DNA from: Callaeas wilsoni
Lineage: Eukaryota; Chordata; Aves; Passeriformes; Callaeidae
Assembly: GCA_013398955.1 (NCBI GenBank)
Contig: VWPU01002947.1
Location: forward strand, 1 to 64,000
Direction: 5' to 3'
Length of the DNA: 64,000 nt
Shown: piece after piece, positions 37,801 through 49,712 of the stretch
Layout: the number at the start of each line of letters is the position of its first letter
How positions within the stretch are numbered: the stretch's first letter is position 1
Made by a program: the position numbers and the translations under genes
The notes under the pieces: model-generated
The model's input: only the letters and a program-made list of their open reading frames with translations
Databases searched by the model: none
Told to the model about the DNA's origin: nothing

Positions 37801-38550
37801 TGTGAAGAAGTCCTCACATAGTTTAGCTGTTATATCTGCAGAGGTACTGCTTCTTCACAGCCATGAGCCACATACTCTGCAGCAAAAATCTGATGGGCTT
37901 CCACATAGCCATGAGATTAGAAACAAATCCTCAAAATTATTTAAGCTGTGAGGGAGCAAAACCTGAAAAGTGAACTCCAAAGCTGTATAAATTTAGGATC
38001 CCAAACTCACCTCAGAATTTAATCCTTAGACTTAATCTGTAGATTGACAAATGTATTAAAATCAGAGAGGTTCTGAATTTTATTCCAGCAGATACTGGAA
38101 AGGTACCCCCCAAAAAATTGCTCAGATTCTCTCAGGCAATTGTATTTTTCTAGATGGCTTTCCTGTTTCAATAGCAAGAAGAGATGCAACTTATAAAAAG
38201 ATACCACTTCTCTTCTGTCAAATACTGCACATTCCAGAGTGCTTGCTCATGTTACATCCTTCCCTATGGAGCTGCTGCCTAACTTTCCCAAAGCCGATAT
38301 TAATATCACAGACCATTATAATAAAGTTATTTTCATGGAATCCTGGGAGGAAGTCACGTGGCATTAATTGGTCCCTGGTGCCCATAAGGTCTCCATTTAG
38401 TTTGTTGTTTTTACTTGCATAAGCAGCAATGAAGTGAAAAGCTGAGGAAGTAGCGGTGATTGTTTTAAACGAGTGATTTTTTAGTACCTGATTTGTTAAT
38501 GAATCATTGTTCCTCTTAATTGGATGAATGTATTTGTTAGGCAGTTCGAG
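31881..38550. other. Noncoding stretch
   Basis: No gene recognised. 32080-32330 is AT-rich with ACCATATTTG (CArG-like), several TTTAC and ATAAAC words. A 33-base purine tract lies at 34944-34976. A GC-richer part at 37380-37690 keeps frames open for about 100-170 codons on the plus strand, but no domain, signal or codon pattern supports a gene. A good minus-strand donor word (GAG then GTGAGT) is at about 38010 without a clear partner acceptor. Confidence 0.5.
34944..34976 (+). repeat. Purine tract with long A run
   Basis: Thirty-three purines, GGGGG followed by a long A run. Low-complexity only. Confidence 0.75.
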
Positions 38551-38576
38551 GACACACAGACATACACATACACATT
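38551..38576 (+). repeat. CA/CATA-type microsatellite
   Basis: Imperfect ACACAGACATACACATACAC pattern. Another perfect (CA)6 run lies at 38779-38790. Confidence 0.75.
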
Positions 38577-40035
38577 CTCCACCAGCCAAACTGAGCTTTC
38601 ACATCTCCTCTGCGCCTGCAAGGGCTGGACTTCCTTGGGTACCAGTGACAGTGTCCTCTGTCTGCTGCCCTTGGGCCAGGCATTATCCCAGCTCCCTGTC
38701 AACGAGGAGCAGGGTGTGGTGGCTGTTCTGGCATCTTCCTCTGTGTGCTTTGCTGAGAAACTGAACACAGTATTAAAGCACACACACACAAGACCACCAG
38801 AAGGGGTCTTTCTTGCCAAATACTTCTGCTCCTGTCACCTGCCAGTTCAAAGCAAGTACCACTCTTCCACTGGTGCTGCTGCCTATTAACTGTGTGTGCC
38901 CAATTTTCAGACAGCCAGGAGTGTCAAACTGGTCTGGCTAAAAACTTGGCAGTGCATGTGCCTGTGTGTGCTCTGGGAAACAGGGCACCCTGTGTCTGAC
39001 TGTGAGCAGCACCAGTGCAGCAGAGAGGTGGGGAAGGGCACAATCCTGCAGGCAAAGGGCCTTCCAATTATTTGCAGAAGTGGTTAATTTTTTTTTTTTT
39101 TTTTTGGTCACAGTTCGTACTTTCTGCTAAATGTTTTAACTTTTCCTAAGAAATGTTACTGTTAGCTCACAGGAACAGTAATTTTTCTGCCTCAGTCTTC
39201 TCAAGGATTTAGAAGTCCCCCCTAAACACTACCTCCAATATCATCCTCAGGGAGGACTGCCACAATGCAGCATGACATCCTTCCTTCAAGACAGGGAATG
39301 TGCACAGGTTTAGGAGGAATACACAATGTCAGTCAGTTGGGAATGTGCTCATCCATTCACATGAATCAATAACTGAGGCAACTAAGCCCCACAAGATATC
39401 ATAGCAGCATTTCCTTATTGAAACTTTCTTCTTTCCAATACCCCCAACCCTGAAGTTTTCGTAATTGGAGGTATTTTAGATGAAAACCCAGGTTTTCAAC
39501 TGTCTATGAGAAAAGAAGTATTTTGCCACATTTTTTACATGGAAAAATGGTATTTGTTTATTTTTGTGCCGACATTTCTCAGTCTGCAATCGATGTGGAA
39601 GAAAACCTCAGGTGGAGTGAGTAAAAGACTGCATCCCTCTAATCCACTGTATTTTAAAACTTTCCTGATGTTCTTGAACACTGACACTGCAAGACATTGA
39701 GTGCTGGACGTTTTAGCAACAGCATCCAACTTTTGCCATGTTCACTTTGGCTGCTTCCAGAGCTCCCCTGTTGCCAAAACCCTCAGTTTCCCTTCTTCCC
39801 ATCAGAAAAGGGTTGCAGTCTCATCCTCTACAAAGCTTGCATGCTACAGTCATACCTAATCAATAAAAAAAGTCTTAGTAGTATCAAGAACCAAATATTA
39901 GTGTTGATGGAGATGTTTTCAGCAGGTTGACACTTCACCAAGGAATGCTCCTGAATAGTATCAGGGCCTCTGAGAAGTTACAGATTATCCATGCCCTGGG
40001 TCTTCCAGCCTGCTTCCAAGGTCCTGCTCCTTAAA
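38577..40035. other. Noncoding stretch
   Basis: No gene recognised. A CCACCAGAAGGGG word (38794-38806) resembles the left part of a CTCF site but lacks the core GGC. An 18-base T run is at 39088-39105. Confidence 0.5.
39088..39105 (+). repeat. Poly-T run (18)
   Basis: Eighteen T residues. It could be the minus-strand A tail of a retrocopy, but nothing recognisable adjoins it on the left. Confidence 0.9.
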
Positions 40036-40311
40036 ATCATGGAATTGTTTAGATTGGAAAATACCTTTAGGATCATTGAACCCAACCATTAACCCAGCAC
40101 TGCCAAGGCCGCCACCACCAAACCGTGTCTGTAAGCACCACATCTACACATCCTTTAAATAACTCCAGGGACAGTGAATCCACCACTCCCCTGGGCAGCC
40201 TGTTCCAATGCTTCACAATCCTTTCAGTGAAGACTTTTTGCTAATATCCAATTAAACTTCCCTTACTGCAGTTTGAGGCCATTTCCTCCTTTCCTCCACT
40301 GAGTGACCGAG
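40036..40311 (-). mobile_element. CR1 LINE, 3' fragment (minus orientation)
   Basis: The plus strand reads through the familiar reverse complement of the avian CR1 3' end in order: ATCATGGAATTGTTTAGATT, GGAAAATACCTTTAGGATCA, CACTGCCAAGG, CCTTTAAATAACTCCAGGGA, CTGGGCAGCCTGTTCCAATG, TCAGTGAAGACTTTTTGCTA, then TTTGAGGCCATTTCCTCC. It is 5'-truncated, as nearly all CR1 copies are, and the similarity to recalled avian CR1 is high, so it is the youngest CR1 piece here. No open reverse-transcriptase frame remains. CR1 retrotransposes by target-primed reverse transcription. Confidence 0.93.
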
Positions 40312-41915
40312 GAACCAAAAGAAGCAAAAAGTCCTTCCAAAACAAAAGGCTGGGTTTTTTATCTGAAATCAACCATTTCAGTGCAATTCCATTCCATAAA
40401 GATCTGAAAGGCTTTTTTGTTTTTATTCCAAAGCTGAATGAAAACAATTTTTGAACTTCAACAGTTGTTACAAAATGGAATTGTCATCTTGTGGACAGCA
40501 CCACTGAGCATATGGTGTTACTGTCAAATAAATCTCGTTTAATATCAAAATGAATAACATTGCACTGGTTGCATTCCACAGTATATTTTTAACTCACTCA
40601 AGCCCTATCTTTTTTCATCTAAATAGACCTTTCAGAGAATCTCAGGGATTTCCTGCAGAATTGAGTCTATTTTGCTGTGCAATACATTTTGCTATGCAAG
40701 CTATCAGCTTTGTTACAGCATTTGCATTGCTTTGCAAGGACAACCACAACAGGAAACAGTCTGTTTTCTTCCTCTTCCTGGGAGCATTGGACATCTTGCA
40801 AGAAAATTTGTTCAACAAATTTTGACAATTTATAGTTCAGTTTTGCTGTTCCAAGCAATTTGGATTGTCTGGACAAATATTCTTATTTTTTTTCTAAGAT
40901 GCTCAATCACATCAAAGCACCCCCTGCATTGTTAATGTGCATTTAAATATTTGCTGATGAAAGATCCTTAGATATCCAACAGTTGGCTAACTGTGGAAAA
41001 TTGTGCCTTCATTCCTGCAAATTTCTGATCAACGTGAAATTCCTTGTAGGTTTCAAATCTAAGATAAAAAAAAGGTATTTTAACATATTTGAACTTGATA
41101 CATCCGTGAGGTACAGCAGTGTAACTATGTCCATTACTCCCAAGCAGAGCTGAGGTTCAGGGAGGTGAAATCTCACATCCTTGAGTATTTTGGTGCCTTT
41201 AATTTCAAACCTGTTTGCAGAGCTGAACAAACATAAGTTTTGAAAGTTACCCAAAAAATCAGGAGCAAAATAAAGAAGTAACCTGAGGTTTCTCAGCACT
41301 TAGCTCAGGTCAGGCAAACACCTGCATCATCTGTACCTTCCTCATCCTCAGAATGTCCAGCTGTCCAGGAAGCTCTGAGGTTAAAGCATTACACTTCCCC
41401 CTGCATTTCTTTATTTTTAAAAGAGATATAGAATACTTGTTCTTCAGTTTGTTTGCATTCAGTTTTATTTTCTAACTTTTTTGTTCTTTCTGAAATAGAA
41501 ACTGCTCACATACAGACCAAGCTGAACAAGCCATTTCAGCTTCCTCTGTCTCAATTTCTCCTTCTGGACAGTGAGAACAGTGAATCTTCTATAAAAGTAC
41601 TGATCACCTATCGATACAAAGAGTGGTTCAGTCAAATTTTACCTGGCACATCCCAGTATAGACCACTTGTTTTTCTCAGTACCTAAGTTCGTGTCAAAAG
41701 GCACAAGAAAATTTGTTTTCACAAACTCTGCATCATGTTTAAAGGAGTACATCTTTATCTAATATCAACAGGCATAGCTCCATCCACAAAGCTCTAACAA
41801 CCAGGAGACCTATGACTGTAGAAAGCAGGAAAGGCAGGCACAGCACTTCCCAGGGTTTTCTGCTGACTTGACCTCCTTTTGTCCAACACTTAACAGGAGG
41901 CCCGGGCTAAATAGG

Positions 41916-41929
41916 ACACCAGAGGGCAA
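41916..41929 (+). promoter_or_regulatory. CTCF-like motif, plus orientation
   Basis: ACACCAGAGGGCAA fits 12 of 14 positions of the CTCF core (CCACYAGRKGGCRS), keeping the CCAGAGGGC centre intact. Motif match by eye only. Confidence 0.4.
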
Positions 41930-42715
41930 AGGGCAAAGGAATGATATTAATTCACAAACAACCTCATAAAACTATTCTTGCAGGCCCTTTAAAAAGTTTT
42001 AGCTGTCTGCCAAATGGATGAGGTCACCACGAGCAGTCAGCAAGTCCTGCTATGTGAGAAAAAGATCTGTTCACATTTTGCTTAAATCAATAGAGGGGTA
42101 AGTTCACTAGACAGGATCACAGTCTGGCCACTGCACACCTATTTCCTGATCAGGCAGTCATCACAAGTGGACTAATTTGTGCTTCAGTCTTAACTTAATG
42201 GTGTCCATAGGTTAAGGAAATACACGTGATCTAAAGGCTGTTTCCATAGGATGCTGATTCCCAGTTCAGCAAAGCACTTCAGGATGTGAAGGTATCATAG
42301 GTTTAGTTTGTCATTACCTGCTGCTTGATACAGAAAGGATCTGCCTTGCACACAGGGAAACAGCCTTTTGTACTACTGTGGGTCAGGGTGCTCTCAGTGT
42401 TTTCTTTTCTTCACGTAAGCTATCTCTTGAAGTAAATAAAAAGGATTGCTGAAGAGTTCCACCTGCTCTTCTCTTTTCAATGGGAAAGAAAAAATTGCTT
42501 TCCTCCCCACAGCTTTTTGAATCTCATAAGTACATCATTTGCATACCAGATTACTGTTCAGTTCCAGATCATATTTTATTCAAGTATATCTTATATTTCC
42601 ATTTTTGTATTTTGTCATAACTGTCTCATTCCACATTTATCAAACAAAGCTTAACCAACAGCTTGGGGTTTTTTGTTCAGTGTGGGGTGGGGTCTTTTTG
42701 ACAACCACAACAAAC

Positions 42716-42735
42716 ATTTATTTATTTATTTATTT
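42716..42735 (+). repeat. (ATTT)5 microsatellite
   Basis: Five perfect ATTT units. Confidence 0.95.
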
Positions 42736-44735
42736 GGCAAATGGAAAGGTTTTTTCCCTGACATAATTTTCCTTGTTGTGTTTTCCAGTTCTCTTTCACT
42801 CTTGCTAAATGCATCAGTCCATTAAGCAATGAGCCTGTTACCTTTACTTAGGCCTCCCCCACAAGGATCACTTCATCTCTCACAAAGATTCCATGGTGAA
42901 GCAGTTAGCATTTTATACTGTTATTTTTTTACAGGAATAATAAGAATAGTTTTATGAGGTTGTTTGTGAATTATCATCTATAATTTTCCCTTTGTCCTCT
43001 GCTCACTCTGTCTGAGACCCTTGGCAAGAGCAGAAGCAAATGAGCGCAACTGAATACAAAACCATGGGAAATGCCGTGCCTGGTTTTGTTTTGCTCAACA
43101 GCTGGAAGAAAAGGGAACATCTTCAGTGATGGTGCTAAGGTTGGGAATGCCAGGTGAGGATTAAGGAATTCAGCCAGATGAGATAATTAGTGTACATATG
43201 ATCTGATGCAAATAGAGAAAACCAGGATTACCAAGCTCTTCAGAAACACTGCCCCAGTTAAACATGGTTGATCTGAGGCTCGAATGCTCAATTTTTGATG
43301 TGGCCAACCCACTTAGTTGAGAAAATGGCTCCAAGAGGTCCAGAATTGATGGACTCAAGTCCAAGGAGTCCCTGCCAGTGCAAATTTTTTTGAATGCTAC
43401 AAGGACTCAGCTAATTAGCTTTTCCTCAATAAGAACACTAGCATGGAATTTTGTCTGTTTAAAACCTTCTGTCCTCTCCAGTTTCTGTTGAGCTGAACTG
43501 CCAGATTCAAAAGTAATTGATGGGGAGGACAAGCAAACACTCACTTGTGCACTGGTACCCGCAAACACAAGCAGAGAACACAGTCACATAAACTCCATTT
43601 CCTTAGGAAGTAAGACCAAAAATGAAGTGTTTACATGAAACAGCAAAGTAAAGCAGCCAGGCTTTGGATGGCTTTCAGCCAAATTCCTGTCGTCTGTAAA
43701 TCAGTGTGGAGGGCAATGGAGAGTACCAATTTGCACCAATTTGGGTCACCTAGATCTGTTCTTGACTAGTCCGTTGTATATCCAGTCTTCACAAAATGAA
43801 AATGTCAGGGTTTTGAGACCAGGATCAAAGATGTGCTCGAAAGGAGGTTTGCTAGGGAATCGAAAACCCACAAGGGATAGAGCATGAAGGCTAAATAATA
43901 TTATTTTAAGGTAATGGCTACAACATTTTCAGGAAGCTTGCTTTCCCTGGATACATCCCATTTTAAGGCATCACTGTTCAGTCTCATAAAGAACGCTATT
44001 GCTGACAAAGTAACCTCCAGTTCTTTTTGCTGTTTCAATTATTGCAGTGATCAATTTGAAATGTCTGTTTGCTTGACATGACTGAGAGTGTAAATGATCT
44101 GAATGATCTAAATGATACAGCGTTGCAAGATCTCCCGAACCACTCTTTACATCTTTTTTCCTTTCTTCAGAAGGAGTTATGTTGAGCCTACAAAGAAAGT
44201 GAAACCTGATTTAGGGAAGCACCTACGACTGTTATGGCCTGCCTTGATGCAGTCTCCTAAATAGAACTACTGTGTTGTGTTCCATTTAATAACAAAACAA
44301 ACAAAAAAAGGTAAAATAAAGGAACCACCAAGTAAGTTCCTCTGACCAGAGTTTATTAGGCTGGCTTTGTCTCCAAGTGATCTATCTTTGAGGCCTTTGC
44401 TGCTGAATTTCTTTATACATGATTGCATTTCCATTTTGGAGCAAACTGTTGTCAGGCAGGAGCCTGAGACAGTGGTACAAGTTACACTTACTTCTGTATT
44501 TCATGCGCTTCCAGGTAACTGGAACATTTAGCAAAGGTCTTTGCAAAGAGACAAAAAATGAGGCCCAAAGTGAATTAAGATGCATGCCCTCTAGGACATA
44601 AAAACTAGCTCTTTAGGAAAAAGTGTCATCTAAAATGACAAGAAAATGTGTTTGTAAAATGTTTATTGTGGCAAAAGTCAGTAGTCTAGATACTGTGCAG
44701 GTTGTCTGAGCATTTCTTAACTGACTTTACTGTGC

Positions 44736-44925
44736 AGGTGACTGAGCTTGGAAGAGATTGCCCAGAGGTTGTGGAGTCTCCCTCACTGGGGATATTCAAG
44801 AGCCATCTGAGCACAATCCTGAGCCATGTGCTCTGGGATGACCCTGCTTGAGCAGGGAGGTTCAACCAGACAACCCACTGTGGTCCCTCCCAAGCTGACC
44901 CATGCTGTGATTCTGTGATTCTGTG
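44736..44925 (+). mobile_element. CR1 LINE, 3' fragment (plus orientation)
   Basis: In order: AGATTGCCCAGAGGTTGTGG, AGTCTCCCTCACTGG, GATATTCAAGAGCC, CTCTGGGATGACCCTGCTTG, AGCAGGGAGGTTCAACCAGA, TGGTCCCTCCCAAGCTGACC, ending in the direct repeats GATTCTGTGATTCTGTG (44909-44925). The 8-bp tail repeat built on ATTCTGTG is diagnostic of CR1, which ends in such repeats rather than poly-A. About 190 bp remain, all from the 3' untranslated and terminal coding part. Confidence 0.92.
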
Positions 44926-47900
44926 TTCTGCACACGTCAAATATATCTCCTGTAATGTCAAAAAACCCCGTAATTCATATGTGAAAGCATGGCATGTATG
45001 AAAATGATAACCCACTTTTGCTCGAGTTTTTCATTAACTGACAGGCTGTAGACTTTTCTCAATTTGTTCCTTCTTTCTTCATGGTTGCAAGAACCACAGT
45101 AGGGAAATGAAGGCTGTACCTACCTGGTCAGATTTGGGTCCGAGAAATCATACTTCCATGTATGTGAATCTGTAACCAGTTGGTCTTTGGTTATGACAAG
45201 GAATAAATTATCTTGTTCTTTGCCTCACACCCAGATCAAATTCAAGGTACTTCATGTCAAGCCCCTGCACTCTGTTATTTCTTCTACTGACTGGGTGTGT
45301 CATTAGAATATGTCTGACCAAGAATTGCTGGAAATGTCTTCTTCTAAGGAGACGTTTCATACTCTACAAAATAGTTTTCCTTCAGGAAAACTTATAAAAC
45401 AGAGCTGACATCAGCTCAAAATCCAGGATCAATGCACCCTTAGACTCTTGTAGATGTTCAGGCACGTCTTCAAAACTTGACCACTGTCTCACCTGCTTGA
45501 TAACAGTAAGTTCATGCTGAAAGTGCCTCTGAGGAACTTTATGAAGTGGCTAATGGGCAGCATTTCAACTATTCCTCCTCCTGCCAACAATGCTAGCACC
45601 CTGATGCAGCGTGAAATAGCCCTGTGTTGTTCAACCCTCTCTTCGCTGCTGCTTCCTCATGAATCCAAGTACCCTTCCAGCACTTCCCACAAGGACGCCT
45701 TGTTACCCACAGCAATTTGAACGTATGTAAGTACGGCTGATACTGAGGAACTCCTTGTGCAGACTGTCTCCTGCCTCTCAGAACATTTCCAAAGTATCTG
45801 TTCCAGTTGTTAAAGAAAATGAAGCTGTGCGGATAGGAAAATTGTCTGCAAAGATGCAATGTTTGGCTTCTTTCCTCAGATCCAGAATGTACTATGTGTT
45901 CCTTGGATAATGGACAATGTGTTGGGTAGTTCCAGATAAGGTATCCAATAACTCTATTTTGTGTCCCCACTTTTTTTGCCCTTGTTCCAGAGAAAATTGG
46001 ACAAGTGCCTGAGAAATAATTTTATTGTGTGGAGGGTTACTATGAAAACGTACTCTGCTATTTTTCATTGACCTCTAAAATGAACTCCCTAATTAAGTGC
46101 AAATGGGAAACTGACTTGGAGCAGGTTGTCTCTAATCTTGGACAAGACAGACACAGTAAAGTTTATGAACTTGATAGACTGAAGCTGCCAAAAGTCAATT
46201 TTGCTTTTCTTCCATTCACTGCACATAGAATATCTATAACATGTTGCTGAAAAATATAAAAAAAGGGGATTCCTTAGACATCTGTTTGCACTGAAAGTAT
46301 TAAAAAAAAGGGAAAGGCAGATGATATTCCAGATGATAAACATTTGTGCAAATTAATCTTTTATGCAGTAGCTTTTATCTTCTTCTTAAAAAATCTTTTC
46401 TTCTTAGTGAGTTGCACCATAATGTAAGAAATTGCACTCATTTAAAAAAAAAAGTTCCTATATGCTGTGGAACTTATTCCTCCTAAACTTACATGTAGGG
46501 GAACAGTTAACAGAGAAAAAGAAGACTAAAACAGGCTGGATATGCAGATTTCAGTTCTTGCTAAAAGTGAACCTAAATTTGTGGTGAAGTTACAGGAAAA
46601 TATGAGTTCAGTACAAATGTTATGTGTACGTGTGCAGGCAGAGTTACCAGAGATTCGCCACTTCAAAAATAACGAACAATATTTTGTGGCACTGGCTCAC
46701 GTGGACATGCCAGGCCAAGAGGGAAGTGATGTAAGAATAAAGAACCCAATACATGGGTTCACTCCTTCTACGCAGTCTGAACGATGCCAGTCCAGTATTG
46801 GAGAACCACTTGAAGTCCAAGGCTGGAAGCTATTGAGAATGCTCCAAGAGGTAGGGTAGGTAATCCTACAGCGTGCTGTTCCTCCAGGAGGTCCCTGTGA
46901 GTGCCCTACATCCATGCAAGGCAATGCCGTGCCCAGATGCTGGACTCCCTTCAGCTCAGCCCCAGTCACTGTTCTCTTTGCCCTGCCTTGCTTCTGCTGC
47001 TCTTCTGTTTATCAACTGACCACAATCTTGTGCCTTACGCTCATTTTATGGCCTTGATCTCAAGGCTAGATCCACTCTTGTCACCTCCACAGCATTCTTT
47101 CAGCTCATGTGCTTCACAAAGGAGAGGGCGCTACCAAGGCAGATCTGACATCAGGCCAGGGGATTGCGGAGGGTTTCTCTTACTACTAAACTGCAGGGCA
47201 TGAAGAGTAATGGAAAGCAAGAGGAATCCAAATCCAACTGTGAAAGCTAAGATAACTGAAATACGGGCCAGAGAATGAATTTAGCTTCTGTCTGAAAATT
47301 TTCAGGGTTTTTTTTCCAGACCTCTGGCTACAGCTATGTGACTGTGTTTCTGGCAAAAAACAGAAGTAGCTCTGCTGATATCAGTGTGAAACTGATGGAA
47401 GATCAGGCTCAGACTCAAGAGATTTATCCATCTGTTTTATCCAAAAATATGTAGTCATCATAATCTGAAATGTATTTTTTACCTACTCGTGAACATTAAA
47501 ATGCTGTTAAGTAAGAGAGATATGAAGTCTTTTCACCAACCCTCATAGCACATCTGCTGGAAAGATCACCTTTCATCAGAAAGGAACGCTTTCTTTATGA
47601 GTGACAAAACGCCTCTGAAATCCTTATTTCCCAGGGATGTATTTTTCCCTAGGAAAAAAATTACTTTTGCCCCACAAGTCTTTCTTAATAAGACCTGCAT
47701 TTGGCTCCTTGACTTTACCCTTCATTAGTGACTTGTCAGCCTTCTTGGTAGTAAAAATAAAGGGTCATTTTCCTCTTTTAAATTTGCAAGCAGAGACAGC
47801 TCCACAAGAAAGTGGAGTTACAAATGCCTGAGGAAACAGATGCTTCTCTCACTGCAACAGACCTTTGTGGTAAATGACAAATTTACACCAATGCAACTGA

Positions 47901-48177
47901 TGTGAAAAGGAATATCTGCAGTGTTTTAGGATGAAGAAATAGGGCAAGAAATGTCAAGTGATATGAGAAGGGTCATTAAGGCAGATTGTGTGGTAGGAAT
48001 TTGCTCACACTTCTACACTGCAGCGGATGTAAATATTTATTGCATCTTGCTTTGCATTCAAGTGTTAAGAAGTATCCAAACGTAAGTGCATACTGCATGA
48101 AGCATAACTAAGGGCTGACTTCAGAGTCTTCTGAATACGAGGAGAGCAGGCCTTCTTCTCTAACGCAGATTTACTAT

Positions 48178-48191
48178 CTGCCATCTGGCAA
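48178..48191 (-). promoter_or_regulatory. CTCF-like motif, minus orientation
   Basis: On the minus strand TTGCCAGATGGCAG fits positions 4 to 14 of the CTCF core exactly; the first three positions deviate. Motif match by eye only. Confidence 0.35.
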
Positions 48192-49527
48192 AAACCTGAC
48201 TTTCCACTTTTAGCACTCTCTCTTACAAAATGCTGAATGGCCTCAACTCTCCTGGTGCCCAGAACCTTGTACCACGTGGCCCTAAAGCCTGGTAACATGA
48301 TGTGCATCACCTAAGCGGTACCTCACGAAAACACAGATGGTACTCGCACTGAAGGTCAGTCATGGTCACACTTAGGCAGGAATGAGAAGACACTGCTGTA
48401 GAAGCCACATGGAGGAACCACATCCAAATTTTACTCTGCTACTAAACTGCTCCCTAAAACCACTTTCAATAACAAATGTCATCATTTGGTCTAGCAGATC
48501 AAAACTTGACATGCAAGTCCATCTATGCTTTTCAAAGCCCTCATGCTGCCCAACTTCTTAAATCTACTCTAATTTGGTTTGTGTGTAGTTATTAGTACCT
48601 AATGTTACACCACTTAAATCTTTCTTAGTATATTTCCCCAGTAAGTCGACTTTGGCTTTATTTGTCCTGACTTTGTCCTGATTTTGGCTCTATTGTGATC
48701 TTTCCCTCCAAATTCAATATAAAGGAGTTCCTCACATTTATGGACCAAACACCTGCTGAAGTCCCTTGGGCATTTTGAGCCCAAGAAGAACAATAAAAAA
48801 GGCTTATCTTGAATGTAAGATTTGGTAAACTGATTTCTTGTAATAGGCAGGAGTGCATCGTGATTCCAAATTGGGGTTTTCCCCAGAGTGAGCCCCAAAT
48901 GTGAGGTGTCATGAGAGCGTGAGAACACTTACCTAATAAACTGGGACCCCTGTGACAGTCTCTCCACTGATTTTTTCACCTCATAAATATGTCACTTTAA
49001 CTTCATACTATTTTTACAAATTTTTCCACCAACTCTGATGAGATGGAACTATCCTGGAAGCATTTAAAGACTGAGCTAGTCTTCCATTTATGCTTTGGTT
49101 TGAGATAAAAATATTAATTAAAAAAAAATCAGGTGCCATCTTAGGCTCAGATATATTGGACCATCATGTCCCATCTTTATTTATCCTGAAGAGACTGGTT
49201 CTACAGTCAAGTGCTGCCATGTGAGAGAGAGAGTTCTCTAGGAATTCGTCTCTGGGCTTTCAGAGCTGCAAATGCTTTGGAAAAACAGCAAGCAGTGGAA
49301 TAGAAAAGACTCAAAAACTATTTCAGACTCTGTTACAGATTTCCTGTGTTGCTCTATAGGCAAACTTCTAGGTCCAGGTTTTCAAAAGTCATTAATTAGG
49401 TATCTAACAAATTGATTCTGAAAGAATGATGGTTTCTACAACATCCAGCTGCTAATGTTGCACTCCCTCAGTTCATGGCTCCTGTAGAATTCTGCAGCAT
49501 GCCCTATAAATACTCACTTTTTCTACC

Positions 49528-49564
49528 AAATTAATATATTTTTAATATTTTTAATAAATATTAT
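49528..49564. repeat. Pure A/T tract (37 bp)
   Basis: Contains TTTTTAATA twice and AATAAATATT. Simple AT-rich sequence; could act as an unwinding or nucleosome-poor spot. Confidence 0.85.
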
Positions 49565-49655
49565 CTTTTCTTCACATCATAATAAATTTAAACTTGATGC
49601 TGAACATGCATACATTATTCAAAAGAAGACAGTGATTACTGGAAGACTTCCAAAT

Positions 49656-49712
49656 GGGAAGGGCTGAAAAGGTTGGAACTGTTCAGTTTAGAGGAGCAAG
49701 GCTAGTACAAGA
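49656..49712 (+). mobile_element. Old CR1-like fragment
   Basis: GGGCTGAAAAGGTTGGAACT followed by GTTCAGTTTAGAGGAGCAAG corresponds to the CR1 stretch where the family reads 'ggctg...agctggaactgttcagcctggagaagagaaggct'. The match fades after about 49712, though later words (49840-49870) may belong to the same decayed copy. Considerably older than the copies at 40.0 and 44.7 kb. Confidence 0.55.

Larger units (their letters stand above)
40312..44735. other. Noncoding stretch
   Basis: No gene recognised. At 41466-41499 a strong pyrimidine tract ends in AAATAG, acceptor-like, and the sequence after it stays open for about 60 codons, but the only nearby donor is weak (ACA then GTGAGA at 41571-41576). 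A CTCF-like motif is at 41916-41929. An (ATTT)5 tract is at 42716-42735. Confidence 0.5.
44926..49655. other. Noncoding stretch
   Basis: No gene recognised. It contains a CTCF-like motif on minus at 48178-48191 and a GGGGTTTTCCCC inverted repeat at 48873-48884 that also reads as an NF-kB-like site. A minus-strand donor word (TTAG then GTAAGTG) is near 48930. 49528-49564 is pure A/T. Confidence 0.5.
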
